A stretch of DNA of 10,700 nt from Roseimaritima sp. (GTDB lineage Bacteria; Planctomycetota; Planctomycetia; Pirellulales; Pirellulaceae): contig SLFV01000196.1 in NCBI GenBank assembly GCA_007124075.1, positions 1 to 10,700 of the forward strand, read 5' to 3'. The notes beneath the pieces are model-generated. The model did no database searches. It was not told the origin of the DNA and worked only from the letters and a program-made list of their open reading frames with translations. Positions within the stretch are counted from its first letter, which is position 1; each line of letters begins with the position of its first letter. The translations under genes and the position numbers were made by a program. Shown in pieces: positions 1 through 6,835 of this stretch.

Positions 1-2
1 TG

Positions 3-1166
3 TCGGTTCACCCGTGGGATCGACCAACGGCGTGGGAAGTCGCCGCACTGGCGGGCGACCTGTTGGATACGACGTCCGAACCCTTCCTGCAACCTTCGCT
101 ATTGAAAATCATTGGTCGCGACAGTGCGTTGCACGATGTTGACCTGTGGCTGCGCGACCTGGTGAACCGGCGGGGGGCTCGGCATTTGCACATTAACGCT
201 TCGCCCGGGCTGGGGAAGACACGGTTTTTGGAGGCCGTTACCGAACGGTTGTTAAAGAATCGCTGGTTGCTCGTCTTCAGCGTTCGGTGTCGACCTCGCG
301 AGCAAATCGCCATGCAGGCAATTGACTGCATTGTCGACCAACTTGCCAAGGAATACAGTCGCCCCGAAGCGCCGACTTTGGAAGTAGACCCCGTCACGCG
401 GCAACGTTTGGGACGATCGTTTGCCACATTGCGAAACACGTTGAAGAAAGCGGTTGATGTACCTCGGGAGCGTTCGCTGGGCGTTGGCGATTTGGAACAA
501 GCCTCCGTACTTTTGTGGACCCAAGTCTGCAAGCATCGGCCGGTCATTGTATTGATCGACGATGTGCAGTCGGCCGACGAAGCAAGCTTGAAGTTACTGC
601 GCCGTATAAAACAGGAAGTACCTGGAGTCTTCGGGATCATTTCGGCGGCGGATGAAAGCTTTCAATTTACCGATGACCGTGCCGAACAGACCATCACGCT
701 GGGCCCGCTGGACCAACAACAATCGGTGGAGTTTTTGCAGCTCCACCTGCCGCGTTATCGGAGCGCCGACCCGCCAATGGATTGGCAAAAAATGGTTCGC
801 TGGGGCAACGGCAATTGCGATGACCTGACCTTGCTAGCGATGCTCTTAGCAGCGGTGGAGGTACGTCATGGGAACGCACTTGAATCAAGTGGAGCGATGG
901 ATGTTCCGTTGCTGTGGCGACAACGTTTTTACCGTTTGCCTCGGATCGGTCAGCAACTTCTTGCGCATCTGCTGAAGGCTAAAGAGCCCGTCGAACTAAA
1001 CACGCTCATGCAGATGGTAGGCCAGCCCGCTGCTGGTCAAGCGATTATTCATCGGCTGTTGCAGCAAAACTGGATCCGCTTCCATGCCTCCCTGCCGTCG
1101 GTTCAGTTATATTGCGGCAGCGTCGCGGAGGTGGTGCGGCAGGCCATTGGTCCAGCTCAGAAGTAG
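3..1166 (+). CDS. Ser/Thr kinase-linked AAA/STAND ATPase, 5'-partial
   Basis: The frame is open to the window edge, so the gene very probably begins upstream; a TTG at 63 is only an internal candidate. The first visible residues (HPWDRPTAWEVAALAGDL) resemble the end of a protein kinase domain, where subdomain XI carries the conserved Arg of an RPTA-like motif. An AAA_16-like ATPase module follows: an IGRD box near residue 37, Walker A ASPGLGKT at about 66-73, and Walker B VIVLIDD ending at Asp186-Asp187. The last 100 residues look like a winged-helix or helical lid, and the protein stops at TAG 1166 without the long TPR tail common in kinase/ATPase regulators. Known family members sense signals and phosphorylate targets or act as ATP-driven switches. 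The ATPase call is firm; the kinase part rests on about 20 residues and is inference. Confidence 0.7.
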   Translation, partial: SVHPWDRPTAWEVAALAGDLLDTTSEPFLQPSLLKIIGRDSALHDVDLWLRDLVNRRGARHLHINASPGLGKTRFLEAVTERLLKNRWLLVFSVRCRPREQIAMQAIDCIVDQLAKEYSRPEAPTLEVDPVTRQRLGRSFATLRNTLKKAVDVPRERSLGVGDLEQASVLLWTQVCKHRPVIVLIDDVQSADEASLKLLRRIKQEVPGVFGIISAADESFQFTDDRAEQTITLGPLDQQQSVEFLQLHLPRYRSADPPMDWQKMVRWGNGNCDDLTLLAMLLAAVEVRHGNALESSGAMDVPLLWRQRFYRLPRIGQQLLAHLLKAKEPVELNTLMQMVGQPAAGQAIIHRLLQQNWIRFHASLPSVQLYCGSVAEVVRQAIGPAQK

Positions 1167-1398
1167 CTTCGACGTTTGCCCTCAGCAACGCAAAAGTTTG
1201 CGGTCGACCAATCTTCTCTGGGGTCCTATCATAGTGCAGTCCCGCGGGATGGTGACCAGAACACAAATGTCTCCGTATGCATGCCAGCGACCAGTGCTTT
1301 GGCTGTCCGGTGTGCAAGGGATGACACCGCTCTGCAGGCGGCTGGTCTCTGCGATTGCCTGCCTACGGGAAAGCTTTCCTTACTACGAGGTTGAATAC

Positions 1399-2859
1399 AT
1401 GGTTGCACAGGAATGTCCGCACCCTACGCGGCGACATCCTTACTCCTTTTTGCAAGGGGGGTTATGGCTGCCCGTGAAGGGGTTTCCCTGGAGCGGTTGG
1501 CGGTGGGCGGTGGTTGGCTTGCTGCTGTGGGTGACGGTTCTTGGCCCCGGGGTCTTCCTGGGAAACGCGCCCGCTGATGATGTACCCCCGATCGGCATCC
1601 GCGCGCCGGGCGGGGAAGCGATTGCAATGACCGACGAGGTCAAGGCTGCGGTGACGCCACTGTTTAAAACAATCCGCCAAGCGAAAACACTTCGCAGCAC
1701 GGCGAACATGCGCTTAACCGCAGCGCTCAATGGCAAAGTCCTGCAGAATCAGACCGGGAATTACCAGATTTTTTCGCAAGTTCCCAATCGACTGTTGGCA
1801 GTTCTTAAAGGAAGCGAATTTGATTCCCAACTGATTGCCGATAGCGAAAGCATGTTCGCCGTGCTGTCGCCTGAAGCGTACATCCAGCAGGCAGCCCCCG
1901 CGTCGTTAAAACAGCTAGCCAGTGATCCTGAAACGCTGTTCGAGCCATTCCCCGAATATATTCTGTCATTAACGATTTCCGGCGGCGATCCATTCGTGAC
2001 ATTTTTTCGCGGTGCGACGGGGATGGGGGTCAGCGATGGCCAGCGTGAAGACCTACCCGAGACGACACGTGTCCACGTACGGCGGGCCGATGGCGTGGTC
2101 TGGGATCTATGGGTCCGTGACGGGGACCAGCCCGCTCCGGTGCGTCTGGCGGTAAACTTGACGGAAAACTTACAGCGGTTGAACTCGGTCAATATCCCTG
2201 AGGGGTTCTCGCTGGAGTTCGTTATTGACTTCAAACAATGGCAGCCAGATCAAACGATTGACGCGGAGACGTTTCGCTTCACGCCCCAACCAAACGCCAC
2301 GATGTATTCCTCTTTGGAGGAGTACATCGATTCGCTTCCCATGCAAGGTTTTTCACATCCGTTGCTGGGACAGCCAGCACCGGAGTTCACTACCAAAAGA
2401 TTGGATGGGAAGAAAATAAGCTTGCAACAGCATCGCGACAAGGAGGTCGTGGTCTTGGATTTCTGGGCAACTTGGTGTGGGCCGTGCGTGGAAGCATTGC
2501 CCCAAATCACCAAGGTCACCAACGAGTGGGCTGAGCGTGGGGTCGTATTTTACGCGGTCAATATTGATGAGGAAAAAGCTCGAATCACCGCTTTTCTCAA
2601 AGAACTTGGGGTCGAACCCACCGTTCTGCTGGACCCCGAGGGCCGCATCGCGGGAGCATACGGGGCCGAGGCGATTCCGCAAACCGTACTGATTGGGAAA
2701 GACGGTCGCGTGGAAGCAGTCCATGTTGGATTTGGAGATGTCGATGGGTTTGGCAAACAGCTTGCCGACCAGTTGGAAACGCTGGTCAAAGGACAGCGAT
2801 TATTTGAACCCCAGCAGACTGGCAATGCGGAGACGACTGAACAAGCCGAACGTTCTTAG
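1399..2859 (+). CDS. Exported DUF2092-like / TlpA-family thioredoxin-fold protein
   Basis: This is a 486-residue protein. A hydrophobic segment at about residues 35-57 acts as a signal or membrane anchor, placing the rest outside the cytoplasm. Residues about 88-310 resemble the DUF2092 / outer-membrane lipoprotein-sorting-like fold, including an LRSTANMRL strand and a later stretch about Phe and Leu loading. From about residue 335 there is a redoxin/TlpA domain: WATWCGPC with the CxxC at 360-363 and a cis-Pro motif IPQT at about 426-429. Proteins of this type reduce or exchange disulfides in the periplasm. The reading frame is open back to 1084, but ATG 1399 is preferred because GAGG sits 8 bases upstream (1387-1390) and the anchor then lies near the N-terminus; the earlier part overlaps the ATPase gene. 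The substrate cannot be told. The fusion is common in planctomycetes from memory, not from a search. Confidence 0.85.
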   Translation: MVAQECPHPTRRHPYSFLQGGLWLPVKGFPWSGWRWAVVGLLLWVTVLGPGVFLGNAPADDVPPIGIRAPGGEAIAMTDEVKAAVTPLFKTIRQAKTLRSTANMRLTAALNGKVLQNQTGNYQIFSQVPNRLLAVLKGSEFDSQLIADSESMFAVLSPEAYIQQAAPASLKQLASDPETLFEPFPEYILSLTISGGDPFVTFFRGATGMGVSDGQREDLPETTRVHVRRADGVVWDLWVRDGDQPAPVRLAVNLTENLQRLNSVNIPEGFSLEFVIDFKQWQPDQTIDAETFRFTPQPNATMYSSLEEYIDSLPMQGFSHPLLGQPAPEFTTKRLDGKKISLQQHRDKEVVVLDFWATWCGPCVEALPQITKVTNEWAERGVVFYAVNIDEEKARITAFLKELGVEPTVLLDPEGRIAGAYGAEAIPQTVLIGKDGRVEAVHVGFGDVDGFGKQLADQLETLVKGQRLFEPQQTGNAETTEQAERS

Positions 2860-2889
2860 GCGCGCATTAGCGACGAACCCTTCCTCTCT

Positions 2890-2941
2890 CCCGGCCCTTG
2901 TGCAGCCGCACTCGCGGGGATAGGTGGTGAGAAGGGCCGGG
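2890..2941 (+). terminator. Strong GC-rich hairpin downstream of the TlpA-like gene
   Basis: CCCGGCCCTT at 2890-2899 is exactly complementary to AAGGGCCGGG at 2932-2941. A second small hairpin, CCGC-ACTC-GCGG, sits in the loop at 2906-2917. It begins 30 bases after the stop codon of the upstream gene and ends 58 bases before the next start. There is no T-run after it, so it is not a textbook intrinsic terminator; it may terminate transcription weakly, protect the 3' end of the message, or shape the leader of the GspF-like gene. Confidence 0.45.
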
Positions 2942-2999
2942 TAATTCCTTAGCAGCGAAAGTTCGGGTGCGGCCTGTTTATGAATGTGAGTGGTGGCGA

Positions 3000-4040
3000 A
3001 TGATATTCGGATCGATGGGGGTCGCCACAACCGCAGGCTTTGCACGGCGTCTGGCAACAGGTTATCAAGCGGGAGCCGATCTGCTGATGCTGCTGCGAGC
3101 AGAAGCAAAGGGAGGCTCTGCCCGGCATCGTCATGCGATGCTTGCTGTCATCGAGGGGGTCAAGGAAGGCGAAACCTTGTCCAGCATGATGGAACGACAG
3201 GACGGCTATTTCCCCAAACTGTTGGTGTCGATGGTTCGTGTCGGTGAACTGACCGGACGACTGGAACGCACGATGCAAATGGTCGCGGATCATTACGATC
3301 ACCGCCTTTCCATACGCCGCACGTTTTTAATCGGGATCGCTTGGCCGATGATCCAAATGGTTGCGGGAATCTTTGTGATCGCATTACTGATTTGGATTCA
3401 GGGAGTGCTGACGCCTGCGGGGGGTGGGCAAATGTTGGATGTCGCGGGTCTGGGATTGCGGGGGACCTCGGGGGCGATCATTTTCCTCGCTTCCGCCGCC
3501 GTTTTTTTTGCGTTGATCGCAGCAGGAATTTTTGCAGCACGTCGTAATTTTCTGGGGGTGCATAATCTGATTCCGTTGCTGTACTTGATCCCGGTGTTCG
3601 GACCGTCGCTGCAGACGATCACACTGTCGCGGTTTTGCTGGGTCCTGTCCCTAACGCTTGATACCGGCTTGGACGCAATCCGCTCGGTTGCATTGGCCTT
3701 GGACAGCACCGACAGCGAATATTATTGCGGTGGTATAAAGCCCACAACCAACGCCATTCGGCGTGGGGAAAGCCTTGCCGATTCGTTGCGGGCTGCTGAG
3801 GTTTTACCGGAAGATTTCTTGGTGCAACTGGAAGTCGCGGAAATTTCAGGGACCGATGCGGAGTCACTGCAAGCACTGGCTGTCCAGTACGATGAACGTG
3901 CTAAACTGGCAATCCGGACTTTGTGCGGGATCTTCACCGCCGTCGTCTGGATCGCGGTTGTGTTGCTGATGCTGGCGATGATGTTCAGTATGCTGATGCA
4001 GATCAACGAAGCCAGAAGCGATGCTTTGTCACCTATTTAA
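3000..4040 (+). CDS. Type II secretion / type IV pilus F-family inner membrane protein
   Basis: This 346-residue protein has the two-repeat layout of the GspF/PilC family. The first F domain covers about residues 12-134 and holds a canonical MVRVGELTGRLERTM segment (78-92). The second covers about 207-335, where the matching motif is changed to EVAEISG (278-284). Hydrophobic segments lie at about 109-134, 156-180 and 312-336. Family members sit in the inner membrane and connect the assembly ATPase to the pseudopilus. It is somewhat shorter than the usual ~400 residues and stands alone here, with no GspE, GspG or pilin gene nearby. The frame is open to GTG 2967; ATG 3000 is preferred because it is the first ATG in frame, though no good ribosome site is visible for either. 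A role in a dispersed secretion or pilus system is inference. Confidence 0.85.
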   Translation: MIFGSMGVATTAGFARRLATGYQAGADLLMLLRAEAKGGSARHRHAMLAVIEGVKEGETLSSMMERQDGYFPKLLVSMVRVGELTGRLERTMQMVADHYDHRLSIRRTFLIGIAWPMIQMVAGIFVIALLIWIQGVLTPAGGGQMLDVAGLGLRGTSGAIIFLASAAVFFALIAAGIFAARRNFLGVHNLIPLLYLIPVFGPSLQTITLSRFCWVLSLTLDTGLDAIRSVALALDSTDSEYYCGGIKPTTNAIRRGESLADSLRAAEVLPEDFLVQLEVAEISGTDAESLQALAVQYDERAKLAIRTLCGIFTAVVWIAVVLLMLAMMFSMLMQINEARSDALSPI

Positions 4041-4053
4041 TACCGCGTCCAAA

Positions 4054-4116
4054 GTGCAATCGCCTGACAAGCAACAAGCCGAACGCGGCGCTTATCACTG
4101 ATCGGGTCGATTGCAC
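4054..4116. repeat. Inverted repeat spanning the convergent gene ends
   Basis: GTGCAATCG at 4054-4062 is an exact 9-bp inverted match of CGATTGCAC at 4108-4116, 45 bases apart. Within the loop, GCCG-AACG-CGGC (4078-4089) can form a 4-bp stem with a tetraloop. The right arm lies inside the last codons of the PhyH gene, whose stop is at 4095-4097. It could act as a bidirectional 3'-end structure between the two converging genes; no T-run is present on either side, so the terminator role is weakly supported. Confidence 0.35.
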
Positions 4117-4928
4117 CCCGGCCATTTAAGGGGGTCGGCGTCGCCCGCGACCACGAGGCCTTTTTGATTCCAGCCCAGCAAGGCTTCGACATCGGCGGGG
4201 CAATAACGAAGCGTCAATCCACAGCGCCGACGATTGGACTGATTGGGTGCCGAGCCGTGCAGCAGCAGATCGCTATGGATCGAAAACTGGCCGGCCTTTA
4301 GCGGAGTCGCAAGGATCCGGCCATAGCGAGTCGGGTCGCTGACAGTTTGATTCAGCACATTGTCCGACGCCCCGTCGCTCATCTCGAATTCGACCAACCC
4401 GTGACGATGTGAGCCAACAACCACTTCCATGCAACCGTTCTCCAGGTCAGCGTCATCGATTGCCAACCATACCGTGACCGCTTTTGTTGGCGTCAGCGGC
4501 CAATAACTACAGTCCTGATGCCAATCAACCCGCTTTCCATCTCCGGGCAGTTTGCAAAAAAAGTGCGAGCCCCAGCCGATTACGTTGGGCCCAAGCAAAT
4601 CAACCACGGGGCCAACAATCTGCGGATGCTGCATCAGATCCCATACCCGCGCATGCCGCATGTGCGCACTGCTGATCGAGTAGCTATCCTTCCCCGCAGC
4701 CAGAGCCTTCGCCAGCAGGTCGTCAAAATAAAGCCGATAATCGGTCGCCGTCGCTGGATCCAAGGCGTCCAGCGGGGCCAGATAGCCAGATTCATTCCAG
4801 CGACTGATTGAATCCATCGGTAGCGATCGTGGCGTCTTGGTTTCGCTGGGAAAGAAACGAATTTCGCGCTCCAATTCCTCGATCTGCTGGCGGTCAGGGA
4901 TGATGGCGAATTCGGTTTGCTGTTGCAA
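4095..4928 (-). CDS. Phytanoyl-CoA dioxygenase (PhyH) family Fe(II)/2-oxoglutarate oxygenase
   Basis: The protein has the double-stranded beta-helix oxygenase signature. With the chosen start it is 277 residues. WHQD (136-139) gives the metal-binding His137 and Asp139, LLLHGSAPN gives the distal His224, and Arg235 in SNRRRCGLTLRY is at the usual spacing for binding the 2-oxoglutarate carboxylate. All catalytic positions are intact. Enzymes of this type hydroxylate or halogenate small organic substrates; the substrate here is unknown. Two starts are plausible. TTG 4928 is preferred because GGAG lies 8 bases upstream and the extra 37 residues lead naturally into the first helix (SLPMDSISRWNESGYL); ATG 4817 gives 240 residues, slightly short at that helix, without a visible ribosome site. 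It converges with the GspF-like gene and diverges from the HEAT gene. Confidence 0.85.
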   Translation of the reverse strand: MQQQTEFAIIPDRQQIEELEREIRFFPSETKTPRSLPMDSISRWNESGYLAPLDALDPATATDYRLYFDDLLAKALAAGKDSYSISSAHMRHARVWDLMQHPQIVGPVVDLLGPNVIGWGSHFFCKLPGDGKRVDWHQDCSYWPLTPTKAVTVWLAIDDADLENGCMEVVVGSHRHGLVEFEMSDGASDNVLNQTVSDPTRYGRILATPLKAGQFSIHSDLLLHGSAPNQSNRRRCGLTLRYCPADVEALLGWNQKGLVVAGDADPLKWPGCNRPDQ

Positions 4929-4979
4929 CGAAGTGACTCCATGAAGTATGTAACAGAATCGCGGGTTGAGGACGCTTTG

Positions 4980-5005
4980 GTTTCGACCGCGACGAGTCGG
5001 AAAAC
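4980..5005. promoter_or_regulatory. Interrupted palindrome in divergent intergenic region
   Basis: GTTTCGAC (4980-4987) and GTCG-GA-AAAC (4996-5005) pair over 8 bases with a 2-base bulge and an 8-base spacer. It lies within the 120 bases between the divergent PhyH and HEAT genes, the place expected for promoters and operators. It could bind a regulator or form a leader hairpin. No convincing -35/-10 pair was found on either strand here. Confidence 0.2.
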
Positions 5006-5048
5006 GATTGGACGTATTACATCTGTCAGATTTTATGGAGGGGTGACG

Positions 5049-5567
5049 GTGGATGCAATGATGATCGGGTGTGCGGACCGCTTGCGAACCGGTACGGCTG
5101 CGCAGCGTGCCGCCGCCGCCAGAGAGCTTGCGATGACCGTTCGCGTCCCCTGCGGGGTGATCGTCGCCCTGGTTCACGCGGCCGGAGACCCGGACGGGCA
5201 GACGCGTTACTGGGCCGCAGAAGCGCTGGAAACCGCCGGACCCCCCAGTATTGCGGACATCGGAGCTTTGGTTGAGGTTTTGCTGCAAGCCCAGCCACCG
5301 ATTGATGGTGAATCGGCGTATTGGGCAGCGCGTTTGTTATCGCGGTTGGGGCCAACCGCAGCGGTGGCAACCCCGGCGCTGACGCATGCCCTGCTGGCAT
5401 CACCCTACTTGGCTGTCCGCGAACAAGCCGCAGCGGCTTTGGGACGGATCGGACCCGAAGCCCAAACGGCCCAGGAAGCGTTGGAAACGACAGTCGGCAG
5501 CGGCTCGCCCCGATTGGTTCGGTTGGCCTTGGCGGCAATGGAATCGATTCGCGGGATGGCGGCCTAA
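5049..5567 (+). CDS. HEAT-repeat (PBS-lyase-like) protein
   Basis: This 172-residue, Ala- and Leu-rich helical protein has repeat units of the HEAT/PBS-lyase kind: DPDGQTRYWAAEALETAGP (47-65), DGESAYWAARLLSRLGP (86-102), SPYLAVREQAAAALGRIGP (118-136) and a weaker last unit SPRLVRLALAAMESI (153-167). Such stacks are protein-protein binding scaffolds. No signal peptide or membrane segment is seen, so it is probably cytoplasmic. The frame is open to 4917, but GTG 5049 is chosen because GGAGG (5037-5041) sits 7 bases upstream; ATG 5058 is the alternative. Its TAA overlaps the ATG of the next gene by one base (TAATG), which implies one message and coupled translation, and suggests a joint function with the EEP-fold protein. 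The partner is not known. Confidence 0.8.
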   Translation: MDAMMIGCADRLRTGTAAQRAAAARELAMTVRVPCGVIVALVHAAGDPDGQTRYWAAEALETAGPPSIADIGALVEVLLQAQPPIDGESAYWAARLLSRLGPTAAVATPALTHALLASPYLAVREQAAAALGRIGPEAQTAQEALETTVGSGSPRLVRLALAAMESIRGMAA

Positions 5568-6616
5568 TGTTCAGAAAGCGAAGACGTCGACGGCCAACGG
5601 TGGTTACAAACCGGGTGCCGCTGACACGTTTTATCGGACCCCTGACGACGGTCCTGGCGTTGGTTTTTTTGCTAGGCCTCGGGCTGACAAAAGGGATTGA
5701 CTTTACCCGCTTAGATCGTGATGTCACAGCGACCGATGTTGGCGGGAGCGCCAGGAGTGGGAAGGTTGGACCGGGGCTGAAAAAACCTGGCGATCGCATT
5801 CGCGTGGCGGGATTTCGCGTGAGCGGCTTTGATGAAAAAAAATTCAGTGACAAGAAGCTTCTCAACACGCTGGCCCAGTTGACGCAGCAATTCGACGTTC
5901 TGGCCATTCAGGATATCGCCCAGTCGGGAGTGCAACCGCTCGATCGGATGGTGCAGGCCATCAATGCGGAGGGGGCCAGGTACGCGGTCGTCGTCAGTCC
6001 GCCCCAAGGACGCGGGAGCTTCCAGCGGCAGTACGGGTTCGTCTGGGATACGTCACGGGTGCAATTGGTTCCGCAGACCACCTATCTTGTCAACGATGAC
6101 CACGACCGGATGCGATTGCCGCCGATGGTGGCGACATTCCAAGCAGTCTTGCCGACGGAGACGGGGCGAGATGGTTTTTCGTTTACGTTGATCAATGTCG
6201 CGATCGATCCCAGCAGCTTGCAGCAATCCGAACGCGAGAACGAACTAAGTGTGCTCAATGACGTTCTGCTGTCGGTCCGCGAGTTCGAATATTCGCGACA
6301 GGGACAGGATGACGTGATTGTCGTTGGCGATCTTCGGGTCGATTGGCAGCAACGTGCACAGCTTAATCGACTGCGCAACTTTATTTCGGTGGTCGGTGCT
6401 AGCCAGCCCGGTGAGAATGGCGACTTTCAGCATATTTTGGTTGATCGATCAACCACTAGCGAATTTACAAGTGCGGCGGGGTATTACGATTTGGTTGCGG
6501 ATCTGGGATTAACCGAAGCACAGGCACTGCAGATCAGTGACCAACGCCGATTGGCGTGGGCTGAGTTTCAGGTTTTCGAGCAACCCGCCCATCTTGGTAT
6601 TGCTTCCAGGCCTTAA
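5567..6616 (+). CDS. Membrane-anchored EEP (DNase I-like) fold protein, probably inactive
   Basis: The 349-residue protein has a basic N-terminus (FRKRRRRR), a hydrophobic anchor at about 23-42, and then an endonuclease/exonuclease/phosphatase-like domain from about residue 76. The fold markers are recognisable: DVLAIQDI (110-117), a GSFQRQYGFVWDTSRVQLV stretch (150-168), LINVAID (208-214), VIVVGDLRVD (250-259) and QISDQRRLAWAEF near 322-334. The catalytic positions seem changed: the metal-binding Glu after Gln is Asp116, the His of the NxH motif is Ala212, the Asn of GDxN is Arg257, and the final Asp-His pair is Asp325-Gln326. In active family members these residues cut phosphodiester bonds. 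It is therefore likely a binding or structural relative rather than a nuclease; this is inference from the motifs. Its ATG overlaps the HEAT gene stop by one base, and an upstream frame extension to 5321 only overlaps that gene. Confidence 0.75.
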   Translation: MFRKRRRRRPTVVTNRVPLTRFIGPLTTVLALVFLLGLGLTKGIDFTRLDRDVTATDVGGSARSGKVGPGLKKPGDRIRVAGFRVSGFDEKKFSDKKLLNTLAQLTQQFDVLAIQDIAQSGVQPLDRMVQAINAEGARYAVVVSPPQGRGSFQRQYGFVWDTSRVQLVPQTTYLVNDDHDRMRLPPMVATFQAVLPTETGRDGFSFTLINVAIDPSSLQQSERENELSVLNDVLLSVREFEYSRQGQDDVIVVGDLRVDWQQRAQLNRLRNFISVVGASQPGENGDFQHILVDRSTTSEFTSAAGYYDLVADLGLTEAQALQISDQRRLAWAEFQVFEQPAHLGIASRP

Positions 6617-6676
6617 CTCGTGACCGTCTCATTCGGGTTCGCTTACTCTAAGTCTGGCAATCCTTGACGGTTACCC

Positions 6677-6712
6677 AGTTAGGTTCGTGGCGTCGACCTG
6701 AATATCCTAACT
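6677..6712. repeat. Small inverted repeat between EEP and GT2 genes
   Basis: AGTTAGG (6677-6683) and CCTAACT (6706-6712) are exact 7-base inverted copies separated by 22 bases. They lie in the 219-base gap between the EEP-like gene and the glycosyltransferase-like gene. A second looser pair, GTGACCGTC (6620-6628) with GACGGTTAC (6666-6674), precedes it. These may be terminators of the upstream pair or leader structure of the next gene; no T-run follows and chance is possible. No gene was seen in this gap. Confidence 0.2.
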
Positions 6713-6835
6713 TTCCGGCTTTGTGATCGTGTTGCACTCAATCCGGCTAGCGCGTTTTTCCGATTCACCCCTGTGCAGTATCGCTATCACCTCAGTCGAC
6801 GGATTGATTGGATGAACGCTTTGGAGGGACAACCG

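Noticed and set aside
8..640. 210-codon minus-strand frame opposite the ATPase gene
   Set aside because: The plus strand has Walker A and B motifs; the antisense product has no recognisable features.
1084..1398. N-terminal extension of the TlpA-like frame
   Set aside because: It overlaps the ATPase gene, has no good ribosome site and would bury the signal anchor far inside the protein.
2980..3003. Seven-codon frame whose TGA overlaps the GspF-like ATG
   Set aside because: Very short, no ribosome site; the overlap is probably chance.
5008..5036. TTGGAC and TTTTAT at 17-base spacing as a promoter for the HEAT gene
   Set aside because: Only 3 and 4 of 6 consensus matches, and transcription would start on top of the ribosome site.
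5026..5907. 293-codon minus-strand frame opposite the HEAT and EEP genes
   Set aside because: Low-complexity Arg/Pro/Ser composition typical of the antisense of GC-rich coding DNA; the plus strand carries clear domains and a coupled start.
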